NCBI RefSeq assembly: GCF_964355755.1
Contig: NC_092670.1
Span: 35,081,795-35,141,794, forward strand
Reading direction: 5' to 3'
DNA: 60,000 nucleotides
DNA from: Antedon mediterranea
Lineage: Eukaryota > Echinodermata > Crinoidea > Comatulida > Antedonidae
Each line of letters begins with the position of its first letter. The stretch's first letter is position 1. The translations under genes were made by a program, and so were the position numbers. This document shows positions 1 to 11,100 of the stretch, in pieces. A model generated the notes under the pieces. That model saw nothing but the letters and a program-made list of their open reading frames with translations. It did no database searches and was not told where the DNA came from.

Positions 1-276
1 CTGTTGCTGATAGTTTTCCTGTTTGGTTTAACCATGGATTAAAGAATAGAAGGATATGCATCGACGTGAGATCAAGGGTTCCTTGACTCTCGCCGACAGA
101 CCGCGGACCGCCCACAATGTTATCAGTTTAATTAACCGCATGGTAACAACGAAACGGTCGCGTGCCTAATATATTGTTTACTGCACAGTCATGTGCAACG
201 ATATTTGACCTTGTTGGCTACGCTTCTTTCGCGCGTTCTTTGGTGGCATGATGTTTTAGCGCTAGCATTAGCAACA

Positions 277-339
277 ATGGCGACGAACAATTTATACGAC
301 GACGAATTTAGTTATAACCTTTCTGATGAGGAATTGTAG
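277..339 (+). CDS. Possible short ORF or first exon, product unknown
   Basis: A 20-codon frame starts MATNNLYDDEF and ends SDEEL before TAG. The start ATG has a purine at -3 and G at +4, and the surrounding 60-330 stretch is less AT-rich than its neighbours, with several CpGs. The peptide is acidic, as N-terminal tails of nuclear proteins often are. If it is a first exon, a donor could lie at the GTAGAT overlapping the stop, but that is a weak match to the donor consensus. I do not recognise the product. It could easily be chance. Confidence 0.15.
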   Translation: MATNNLYDDEFSYNLSDEEL

Positions 340-2289
340 ATGCTATAATTGTAATTAGTATAGGTTTCTGCCACGATTGATCTACGTTAATGTTTTTATG
401 ACATTAAAGTAGCATTTTATGACCTGTAGTAGCCCTACATCTGAGACAAAACTATTTGTTGTCTCAGCCTACATGTAAAATTACAAAATCAGCAAGGATA
501 CTAGGCCTAGGCTTTCTAGGCTTACTAGTAAACCATATGATTTGCCGACATTGATACTGCCTAGGTAGGCCTAGGCTAATCTTAAGTGTAGTAGATACAA
601 CGTGTAATCATGATCTATATACTCACCGTTGTCTTACTTCTTGTGTGAATAATAATAGGTACTTCGTTTGTTCGTGATTAAGTTTGCCCTGCGTGTACTT
701 TTCAAAACGACCGCTAGGTAACGAATCGCAACTATACATAGCCAGCCAATCCCGGATCAGGGATCGCTGTTTTCATTCAATTAGACCCGGTGATTGGATG
801 TGATGTGGATGACATAACCACTAGCCAACCACCAGGCACTACAATTTAAATATAATCACATCGATAATTAAGGAGATTTAGGAAGAAACCACTGCTTAGC
901 CATATATTAAAAACATGATTGTTGTATGGGTGAACACCGGCCACGCTAACAGCATACATGGTCAAATGCATAATTTAATATTCTATAGATTAACGCAATT
1001 TTTAATGACAGAAGATGGCAGGCAAACAATGATAATTCAAATATAAAAATTGCATATTTTATTAATATTACCAACTACTTAAAATTACCAGTCGTAAGAA
1101 AGTGAACTTTTCGTAGTCCGATGGTGATGAAACTAAAACAGAATTATTTTTTAAAAATATTTTTTTTTGTCAATTAATCATCGACGCAGACATGTCAATA
1201 GAACATTCAGACTGCGCATACGATTTCTACATGGTTACGTTTTGGTCTAAAAAAATGTAACAGTTGATTCGCAGCGTTTTACAGAGGACCGCGGTTAGAG
1301 ACACGGAGTTCAATGAGCATGCTTGTTTGATTGGCAGCAGTGCTTTAGTATAGGCAAGCGCGTTGGAAAATCGTTTGATGTCACCGTCGATGCATATCCT
1401 TCTATACTATTCTTTAATCCATGGTTTAACACAAAAACTACTACTAGTCTACAGATGAAATCATGTTTTATTTTGTTTATTAGTTTATTTCAGATAGTGT
1501 ATAATAACTTTTCATTACAATACAAGAAATCTTATCAACTTATCATATCAAGGTTTTATCTTTTTATCAACTAAAACCATTTCATTTAAATATTTCAAAA
1601 CAACACAGCTGCCTGTTACAAAATTTACAGTACATTTACTGCATATACTGCAGTAATTTCAGTAGGATTTTTCTTTCAGAATCTTTATCTTAACAATCAA
1701 TAACAGTTTTGCTAGTATATATTTATCTAACAAAGCAACTATGTATAATATAATAATATATATTTTAAGAAATATTCGCTCTATGCTTTAAACAGGATCA
1801 ATATTATTTACAAACTTCTTAAAAAATAAATTACAATATTTACAACTTATAATATTATTTCTGCTAACTATAAATTATATATTGTTTTAATAGGGATATT
1901 TATTTGTAATAATACCACTTGCTTCATTTGTGACACAAAATAAAAAATATATTACTAATATTGATATACAGTAAACATGTTTCATATCATGGCATTTAAA
2001 CATAACCGTGGCAATATAAGTAGAAAGAGCATGGTTACAACATTTTTTAGCCAAAAATAATATTTGTAAAGTGGCAGACATTTCATCTTATAGATTCATA
2101 GAATATGTTAGTCATATTAAAAATCTTTTTTAACTTTTAAAATACCTTTTCTTTCTTTAACATTATTATAATGATACAGAAACACTGATAAAAACAAAGC
2201 AATATTATTATAATTAGCCCACTACCACCAAAAATCCAGCACACATTCTTCCCCGCCCTTGCCCCACCCATAATCTGTTTGATTCTTAA
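340..2289. other. AT-rich stretch with no recognisable gene
   Basis: The open frames here are short, AT-rich and without recognisable domains. There is no strong splice-site pair around any of them. Nothing assignable seen. Confidence 0.5.
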
Positions 2290-2632
2290 AAATATATTGT
2301 CCCCTTGAAAATTATTTTTTATAAATTTGTTTGTTGAATATGCCATTTTAATATCACATAATAGTTATTGACTTTGATCAAAAATTGGATCGAAAAATAA
2401 AAATTATTTACCTGAAAAAACTATTTTAAAACAAAAAAAATAGTCAAATTTGCTACTACCAGCCAATAGGTGTTTGGTTGATTTAACCTTTTTGTCTTTT
2501 TTTATAAGTGAAAACATTTTTTTTTCGTTCGTTTTTCTGCGGAAGTGCTTAACTTTTAAACTACAAAATGGCCTATTCAAAATCTGATTTTATTAATCTT
2601 AATTTTTCATGTTTTTGGGGGACAATACATCT
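2290..2632. mobile_element. MITE family B, copy 1
   Basis: A 343-bp element with inverted ends, an altered ATATATTGTCCCC on the left and GGGGGACAATACATCT on the right. It is similar along its whole length to the element at 4388-4720; shared blocks include TTTGTTGAATATnCCATTTT, AAAAATTGGATCGA and GTCAAATTTGCT. TTAA precedes the left end but the matching right duplication is altered to TCAT. It has no coding capacity, so it would be a non-autonomous DNA transposon. The TTAA target is compatible with piggyBac-type transposition, but the ends do not look like textbook piggyBac ends, so the superfamily is open. Confidence 0.7.
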
Positions 2633-3687
2633 TCATGATTAGTATTAATGTTATTATTTCCATACCTATCCTGCCATCTTTCTGTGTATTTTATGGATCC
2701 ACCACTATTATTCTTAATGACCCTAGTAACCATACAATAGATTACAGTAAAAGAATGCTGTATTAAGCTGAAATATTTGAATTTGCCCACTATTTTAGAA
2801 TTTCACAAAAGAATATATATTACTGATTTAATGCTCAATTGATTTCACCATTTTCCTTTTGATTTCTTTCATACCTGTAAAGCACAAGATTTAGACCTTT
2901 ATCGTGGGATGAACCACTGAGCTTATTAGGTTTCGAAATATATATCTTGTTTATTTTAATTCATAAAAAAGGATTGAATTCTTTATTTATATCAAAGCAA
3001 GCCGCAGAAAAACAGTTTAATATTGTTGAGTAATGTTTGCCTACAAACACCTAGTAATTGTTACCACAATCATGTAAAAATTTCTGATGCATTTTTGTGA
3101 CCCAGGCTGGAAATCATATTTACACATGTGCTTGGACTAAATTTTTGCCATCAGATAATAGTAAATTGTTAAAAATAAATATTAAAATATTTTCTGTTTT
3201 AATTACATTTTTCATAGTTGACACTCAGCAAAGTTTAAATATAAAGTTATTTAAAATTTCTTAATATTAATATTATAGTCGTCAGCAATGTGCTGTTCCG
3301 TCAACCTATTGTACTTATAAGTAAATTATACTTAAGATTTCCAAATGGTATTATATTTTATTTGTAAACTGAAAGATTGATAAATTATGTAAAAAAATTC
3401 CCATTTCATCGTTTACAATCAACTCTAATTATAAACTCACTTTTAAAAAGATAATTTATTTATGATTGATTAAAAACATTTAAACACAAAGTTTTATTTG
3501 CCAACAACCTCCGCCATTTAAAACAGAAATTTTGTTTATTTAAACAATTATAAAGGTTGCTAAACCCATTATCAAACAGGATGGAGAAAATGTTATTTTA
3601 AAGTCTTATCCTTTATACATGTATATAAACTTATTTTTGTTTAATAACTAAACATTATTTACCATAATCAAATAATTAGTAACTTAA
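2633..3687. other. AT-rich spacer, nothing assignable
   Basis: Poly(A)/poly(T)-rich DNA with stop codons in all frames at short intervals. No repeat or gene recognised. Confidence 0.5.
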
Positions 3688-3905
3688 GCCTGGTTTCCAT
3701 TAAAATCGCTACACGTGCTGATGTCGCCGACGCAATCGGGAAAGCTCCCCGATTCATCGCAGTCAAATCGGCAAAGTTCAACCATATGGTTCAACTTTGC
3801 CGATTTTGTCGGCGATGAATCGTATACGCGTACCAAAGAATATTTAGCACTCGCGTACTAGATCCCCGATAAATTCTAGCGTTTCCATAGAATCGCTACG
3901 CAAAA
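3688..3905. mobile_element. Hairpin element, MITE-like
   Basis: The left border TTAAGCCTGGTTTCCATTAA resembles the family C ends (AAGCnTGGTTCCCACTA), and the right border carries GCGTTTCCATAGAATCGC. The interior is CpG-rich in an AT-rich background. It contains a strong hairpin at 3750-3822 centred on CAACCATATGGTTC, whose arms match except for a few mismatches. It codes for nothing. A short foldback DNA transposon is the likely explanation. Confidence 0.5.
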
Positions 3906-4383
3906 ACTGTATAAATTTGATAACTAATATGATATATTGATTTTTTTCAGAGAATATACAATTATCAATAAAATATAATTTTAATACAAATATATACATT
4001 TAGATAAATAGGTAAAATACTCTCTTTGGTCTAAACTCGTGCCAAATCAATCAAATGCATTTCCGTCGTCGAAAGAATTTTTGCCAAATTTGTCCATCTT
4101 TTCATTCCCATGTTTTACAACTTATTTGTGTAAAATTGTGATTAACTTAGCTAAAATAAACTTTATTAATTGATTGGGTCAATCCAGTATCTGGAATTAT
4201 TAGTGATGTTATTTTAAGTAAGTCAGCTTAAGTAACCTATTTTTTTTTAGATGATGACAAATTATAGATTTGTCTCACAGAATTGACCTTGTAAAGAATA
4301 GATATTGTTTTGTAGAGAGGTAGAAAATTGTTTGACTTTCTAGTATCTTGCAAATTTTTTTACTGAATTTTTCACAGAATGGT
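3906..4383. other. AT-rich spacer
   Basis: No gene or repeat recognised between the hairpin element and MITE B copy 2. Confidence 0.5.
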
Positions 4384-4387
4384 TTAA

Positions 4388-4720
4388 AGATGTATTGTCC
4401 CCCTGAAAAAATAATTATTAAAACAATTTTTGTTGAATATTCCATTTTAATGTAACATAATAGTTATCCACTTTGACCAAAAATTGGATCGACAAAAAAT
4501 TTATTTACCTGAAAAAAATGTTATGTAAAGCAAAAAAAGGTCAAATTTGCTGCCAGCCAGTGGAATTTTGGTTGAATTTAACCATTTATTGTGTCATTTT
4601 ATAAGTGAAAACGTTTTTTTTTTATGGAAGTGATTAACTTTATTAAAACTACAAAATAACATATTCAAAGTTTGATTTAATTAATCTTCATTTTTCATGC
4701 TTTTGGGGGACAATACATCT
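4388..4720. mobile_element. MITE family B, copy 2, with TTAA target duplication
   Basis: The best-preserved member of family B. The terminal inverted repeats are a perfect 16 bp: AGATGTATTGTCCCCC on the left and its complement on the right. They are flanked by TTAA at 4384-4387 and again at 4721-4724. The element is 333 bp, AT-rich and non-coding. Its body aligns with 2290-2632. The perfect ends and target duplication indicate cut-and-paste transposition by a TTAA-specific transposase encoded elsewhere. Confidence 0.8.
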
Positions 4721-4724
4721 TTAA

Positions 4725-5597
4725 GATGTTACTGGTGCCCACCCATGTTAAGTTAGGCGTACTGAATCATGGGTACACGCTCCCTCCTCCCCCCCCCCCC
4801 CATTCTTTATTATGAAGATGGAGTTATGAACTACTTTTTGATATTTAAACTATATGTTTGACAAACTTGTTCTGCTATGGATCTGCTTCTGCGCATAATT
4901 ACTTTGAATGTCATGTACAGTAGGAGTAAAATAAATCATGAAATGTTGCTGCCGCGAACACAGATGAGGGTGGCCTGAAACAATACTTCAATCTAAAACT
5001 TTACACCATTTTCTGAAGTTTTAATGGGTTAAGCTACCTTCATGTTTGTAAGTAATATCTAAACAGCTTAAATAACAATTCAACCCGGAAATATACCATA
5101 TTTAGTACTAATATAGATTTGCCCGGTTCGTTTTTGTAAGCGTTGGATGCCTTCCAAATTAACTTATTACAAATATATCTGGAATTTGTTTTGGTGTTGG
5201 ATTTTGTCATTGTCCTAAGCTTCTTAAATATATTCTACTTGATTACTAATCTAATCCATCCAAACCTTATTACAAACATATCAGGAATTTAATTGCTTGG
5301 GGGTTTTTTTTGTCATCCACATAAGCTTCCGAAAAAACTACAAATATTTTAAGTGGATTTTGAATGAAAATGTGATTATTATTCATAATGATCTTTCTAA
5401 TCTAATACATTTTTTTTCATTGGAGTAGGATCAGAGATTTGTGAAAACAATGAAGAATTTATTAAGAACATTAACCCCAATAATCTTCTGTATTTTCCCT
5501 TCATAGAAGAATGAATTTAAACACAGATGCATAAATCATGTGTTTTTAATTATCTGTTAACTGAAGGATAAACTAAAGCTTCTATTGAAGGAGAATG
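4725..5597. other. Spacer with a poly-C run
   Basis: Contains a run of 13 C at about 4789-4801 and otherwise AT-rich sequence. No gene recognised. Confidence 0.5.
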
Positions 5598-6284
5598 AAT
5601 ACTATTTCAAGACAAAATGTATATATTGATATAAATGTTTTCATTGACGATAAAGTAATTGGACAGTAAAAAAAATATCCTTTGGGACAATATTTAGAGG
5701 ACACATGTCCGTGACATAACCCCTATTTAGGGACCCCATTACTAGGTGCCTAAAGCCGATTTTCCACTTGGCGAATTTGTTCGCAAGAATCCAACGTTTC
5801 GAAGAGAAAAAAATCGCCTACTCTCTTTCCACTACATGAGCGAATAGCTGCGACGTTCATGTTCCTCGCGTGGTTGCTGAGCATTTCGATTTGCATGAGT
5901 GCTCATGAAAGCGTCATAGCTCATTTCCTGAGCTCTGATTGGTTGCGCAATATTTCGCTTCGCAAAAAGTAGAAACAATTCGAACTAGTAAATTTCGCTG
6001 AAGCGAAAAATCCAAGAAACTAGAATTCGTCGAAGAAGGCAGTATGACATACAGAAACGCGAATACGCATGTGCATAGCATGACGCTATCGATTCGCGCG
6101 AACAAATTCGCCAAGTGGAAAATCGGCTTTAGGCACCTAGTAATGGGGTCCCTAAATAGGGGTTATGTCACGGACATGTGTCCTCTAAATATTGTCCCAA
6201 AGGATATTTTTTTTACTGTCCAATTACTTTATCGTCAATGAAAACATTTATATCAATATATACATTTTGTCTTGAAATAGTATT
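5598..6284. repeat. Long perfect inverted repeat (187-bp arms)
   Basis: The arm 5598-5784 is, as far as I can read, an exact reverse complement of 6098-6284, with a 313-bp spacer between. The arms begin AATACTATTTCAAGAC and end GGCGAATTTGTTCGC. The inner parts of the arms (AAAGCCGATTTTCCACTTGG) resemble MITE ends, and the spacer is CpG-richer than the flanks. The outer parts include a family D-like stretch (GAGGACACATGTCC, CCCCTATTTAGGGACCCC). No sizeable protein is encoded. It may be a young foldback transposon or a recent inverted duplication around a MITE. Confidence 0.85.
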
Positions 6285-7807
6285 AGGTGTTTATGTGTTT
6301 CATTATTTAGTGTTCTACTGTATTAAAGATATGCTCTAAATAATCTAATTAATTGCATCTAGTTTATAGTAAACTTTTCATTTTTAAATTCCTATTCTGA
6401 ATGTTTTTTTCTTCTCTTGATAACACCAAACCATAGACTGGAGATTTGCCATTTTGTACCAATTTAAAATTGGGAATTAAAATATATAAGTTTATATAAA
6501 TTTAAATAATTAACAACTAAAACACATATATATAATATAAACCTTTAAAATCATATAATATAATATAGTTAAACTATTAACATATATTTTAGTTAAACAC
6601 ACAGCCTATGACAATTCTATTTCAGAAAGGTTATCACAAATAATTTATTAATTTAATGTTCAGCATTCTGTATTAATGATATTTCTACAAATTTAACAAT
6701 TAAGAAGCCAGTTTGGACATATTGCCCGGTGTATAACGCTTTTCACCCCTTGAAACAGACCAAACCCTTTTCAGGGGCACTTGTTGGGTCCTAAAGAGGT
6801 GTTTGTTTAATATGGGTTCTATATACTCATCATTTAGGTAGCCTATGTGTGTTTTAGTAAGAGCCGTATGTAGAATTTATTAGCCCAACTTTAACACCTA
6901 TTCTTTAAACTCTTCAAAATGTAAGGTCTAAACTCGTCTAGACATACATATTTGATATGACAACATTTAATGTTTACTGTAATAAAAAATAGATTCAATC
7001 ATAAATTATATAAATGATTGAAATTTGATCAGTAAAAAACATTTTTCCTGTGTGAAGATTTCCTTTTACCGAATCTCTCTCAATCTTGATTCTGTTTAAA
7101 GATTACAGAAAATGTTATTGCCTGATAACCAGAAATGTTGTAATTTATTATATATTTACCCTTCTCCTATCCTTACAGATAGAGGTCATGATGTCTAGAC
7201 ATTGAGGGAGAAAAGTTATCCTTGTAGTATTAATGTAATACTAGGTAGGTACTGTATAATATTATATAATGGGTATGGCATGCCAATAGTGCCAAAATTG
7301 TAGCCTAAGATTGGTCTCGTTGTTGAGCATGATTCAATTTCTAAATATGTATTAATTAAAGCCTTTTAAATATAAATATTTAAGCATTTTTTTGTTTAAC
7401 AGTTTTCTCAAAGTTATAAAAAGTCTACTTCAGCTGTTATGCAAGATAGAGTGTCAAACCCTTCAAAGGTAATTATAATTTGTTTTTCATTTAATTAGTA
7501 TGATAGATATAAACTTAACACTAATTCTACAAACTCTGAATTATGTAATCTAGTGTGGTGATACTGTACACCACTGATTGCATTGGGTAACAATCTGTCT
7601 TGCTTGCAACATCAGGATCTAGTGTTTGACCACATCCTGATCTCATCTTCTGGCCACGATGTTTTAGCAGGAAACCAAGGGCCGGAAATCTCTTCAGTAA
7701 TCTTTCCCAGATTAGGCACATTCTGATAGAATACTCATCAGATCACATAGATCAATTGTTAATCTTGTGTGAGCTTGGTGTGTTGCATGATTCCAACGTT
7801 GTAATCA
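6285..7807. other. 3' flank of the P450 gene, no other gene seen
   Basis: AT-rich DNA downstream of the minus-strand P450 stop codon. On the gene strand, ATTAAA at 7495-7490 and AATAAA at 7149-7144 are possible polyadenylation signals, about 0.3 and 0.65 kb past the stop. Neither can be chosen from sequence alone. Confidence 0.4.
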
Positions 7808-8133
7808 CTATCGTTTACTGACAACTAATTCAAATGCTTTCGGGACCAAATCAAAATGCACATCAGCATCCAAAACCGGTTCTGCATTTTGCGGCAGTTT
7901 TATGTGGAATCGCTGTAAGATGAACGCTGCCAACAGGAATATTTCAGATTTTCCAATGTTCTTTCCAAGACATGCTCTACGACCGGTAGAAAAGGGCATG
8001 AAATGTGGGAAGTCGTTCAGGTTACGCATGTCACCATCGGTATCTAAGAAACGCTCCGGTGAGAACTTGTTTGGTTCGTTCCAAACCGTTTTGTCATGGT
8101 TTATTGTCCAGAAATTGGCCATTACTTGGGTGT
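7808..8133 (-). CDS. P450 exon 4 (PERF, haem-binding loop, C-terminus)
   Basis: The acceptor TGTTTATACAG precedes ACACCCAAGTAATGG. The frame reads TQVMANFWTINHD, KFSPERFLD, then FSTGRRACLGKNIG with the cysteine ligand C439, and ends FELVVSKR before TGA/TAA-type termination. The spacing from PERF to the haem cysteine and to the end is normal for CYP2-clan enzymes. Confidence 0.94.
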
Positions 8134-11100
8134 CTGTATAAACAGAAAATAGACATTAAATTGAAATGAATTATTTGGTCAAAAAAATGCTTACTTTTTT
8201 GAGGCTTAATTGTAATGATTTTTTAAAGCAGTAGAAGGGTTTAAAAAGGTTTGTACTTTATGTGGATTTTGTCATGACAGTACTCTAGAACACTCTAGTA
8301 AATTGGCTATTCCTGTAAACACAAACAAGTAGCATTTAATGTTTTTCACACTAGGGCAACCCCTATTTACTGTAGGGAACACCCCTATTAATGTGGTACC
8401 TAAATAGGAGTTTACTCTATTATTAATTAATAACATTCGCATAATTTACTTATTAAGGAAAGTTAGAAATGTTTCTAAAGTAAAGTCTTGTGATACGGAC
8501 TAGTTGTGAAGGGGGGGGGGGGGGTAGGTGGGTGGTATGAGAATTACCTTTTGGAATGTAGTAACCACCTATCGTGGTGTCTTGTGTGGCAGAGTGGGGT
8601 ACACCCAGTAGCGATAACGAACTGTACCTCAATGTTTCGTAAACTGTTGCACCTGCAAATGAATAGAAATATTAAAATGTTATTTATTTATGGAAGTGAT
8701 AAGATAATATTTGGCTGAATAACCACATAACATGCTGTATATTAATATATTGATAATCAAAAATTGATTTTATACATATAAATATAAATAATTCACATAA
8801 AAACAAATCATAACATGCATAAAATACAAATACAGAAAAGGGCAAATTAAATTATTGCATACATCTGCACACCCCTGATTTGCAAATACACTGTACCAGG
8901 GTTTTTGTCAGAGACACAAACACTTTTCGCAGCTATTTTGGTTTTGGTTTGGCTATTTTCGTAGTCCAGAAGGCATAGACTAGAGATTCCTCAAAACGTG
9001 GGTACCAAAATAGTCTTCCCTATTTTTCTAAAATATCTTTCTTAACAAGGATATCCCAAAGGGGGAGTTTACCCTACCTCCTTCTAGATTGTCTAGATAG
9101 AAAAACATCTGAAGTACTAAAAATGTGTAATGGAATGTATAAAATATCCTTTTTTATCCATTGACTTACATAATAAGGGAAGTTTTTTCTCATCCATTAT
9201 TGTTGGTTTTGTGTCTCCAAGAACCTCATCCATTTGCTTCTGGATTTTGGATTGTACTTCTGGAAATGCTGCCATGTACAATAACAACCACAGTAAGGCT
9301 GTCAGAACAGTGTCCATACCTTCAAATAAAAAGAGATGAGGCCAAATTAAGCACAGAGCTTAGGCTGCAAAAGAAGCTTAAGCTGCAGAGGAACAGTAGC
9401 ACATTATAAAAGAAAATAAAACTTTCAGGCCTACAATTAAATTAATCGCGCAAAAATACCCTATGACAACCAGGATGACATCAATTGTGTCTATTAAAAG
9501 TCATACTATTTTATGAGTAATGTGTTTTACTACTAGCTGGTAAATTTAGAATAGGCCAGGATAATGTCAAATCCTTTTAAAAGTAAACATTACTACTCTA
9601 CTTCATTTGCTATGTTATAATTTGTTTAAACCATGTTTCAACCTTTCAACAGTGACTTTAAATGTAAAAATAAATATGTTGAGCTATTTTCGTTTAAATT
9701 ATTGAAATAATTAGGTTTGATATTTACATTTATATGTAGGAGAAGTCTGGGAATGAGGCTAATAATGGACAGAGTTTATCTGAGTTTGGGTTCTTTATAG
9801 TGTGTCGTGCGGAAGTTTGTTTTGGCAAGCCCTGTGTGTAGGATTTTTTATTTTTTTATTTTTTTTGGAGTAGTGGAGATTTAATTATTGTCATCTTGAA
9901 ATTGATACATCATAGAACCAATACCTAGGTTAGTGCCATTAACATATTACATAGAAAATAATTAAATATGAGAGTATTGTATTTTAAACATAAATGTTTT
10001 TATAATACTAATAGTTTTGCAAACTCTGTATTAAGGACAATTTAATTAATTCTGTACTATTTTGTAATCGTAACTGTCCGATAAAGGTCTACATTAAACA
10101 AAATAAAATCATCATTACATTTTATAAATATAGTTACTGCAGTAATTTAATTTTAAATGCAAAGATTTATGAGAATTATTGTTATACTAAAATTATGTTA
10201 TTTTAATTTTTAAGTTTTCCAATGATTATTTTTTGTAAGGAGGATTTTCTTTAAAGCGTGGTTCCCACTAACGACGCAACACAAGGACGTAACGCAACGC
10301 AAGTGAATTGACCAATCAAGTCAATTAAGACATAATAGAGGGTTTAGAATTAGGTAGAATCCTTTTTTTTTTTAAATGAATCCAATACACAGTAACCATA
10401 ACCTAATTGAAAATTGTGCCAAGGTCTGTTTGTCTAGCCTGCATATAAATAAATGATTTTTATGTTATTGAGAGATACCAATGAGCTTACTTCAGATCTT
10501 GCGATTGATATAGGCAGGTTAGCTAATCACACTGTGATCGGTATGTACATGACTATTACATGTATTTTGCCTCTGTCCCAGATTATGTGAACCTTCAGTG
10601 TAATCCGCAATGGATGCGTAAGATTGTTATGTTATGAATGTGAAATATACCGCAATTTCTTTAGCGTTTGCCGTATGGAATTTTTGGAAAATATTTTGTT
10701 TAATTTCTTCATGAAAATAATTGGAACAAATTCCTGAGTTTTCTTTTCAATCACTATAATCACTTATATATAATTACATTATCTATATAGTATTTGCTGT
10801 TTGTATGAATTGCTAATCCTAGGTTTGGGGATATGGCCCTTAGACTATACAGTAGCAAGATTTGAATTGGAACTATGGTGTCGTAATGTAAGAGAAACAT
10901 CTCCCATCACCACACAAACATTAAAAATAATTGATTAAAAAAAACATTTTTAGAAAATGTAACTAATTTGTAACTACAATACAAATATTAAATGTAAATT
11001 CTAATTTCAAAATATAAATACATTTAGGAGACTGAATTTATTTTCCACAATATAAAACTAAATAGATGAAATGAAAACTTAAATAAAATCATTTACTAAA

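Noticed and set aside
5914-6241. Overlapping frames inside the inverted repeat
   Set aside because: No recognised domain, and part of one lies in the palindrome arm. Probably chance.
7902-8141. Plus-strand frame over the P450 last exon
   Set aside because: Antisense shadow of exon 4, which carries the haem-binding motif on the minus strand.
9130-9409. Two plus-strand frames over P450 exon 2
   Set aside because: Antisense shadows of the I-helix exon.
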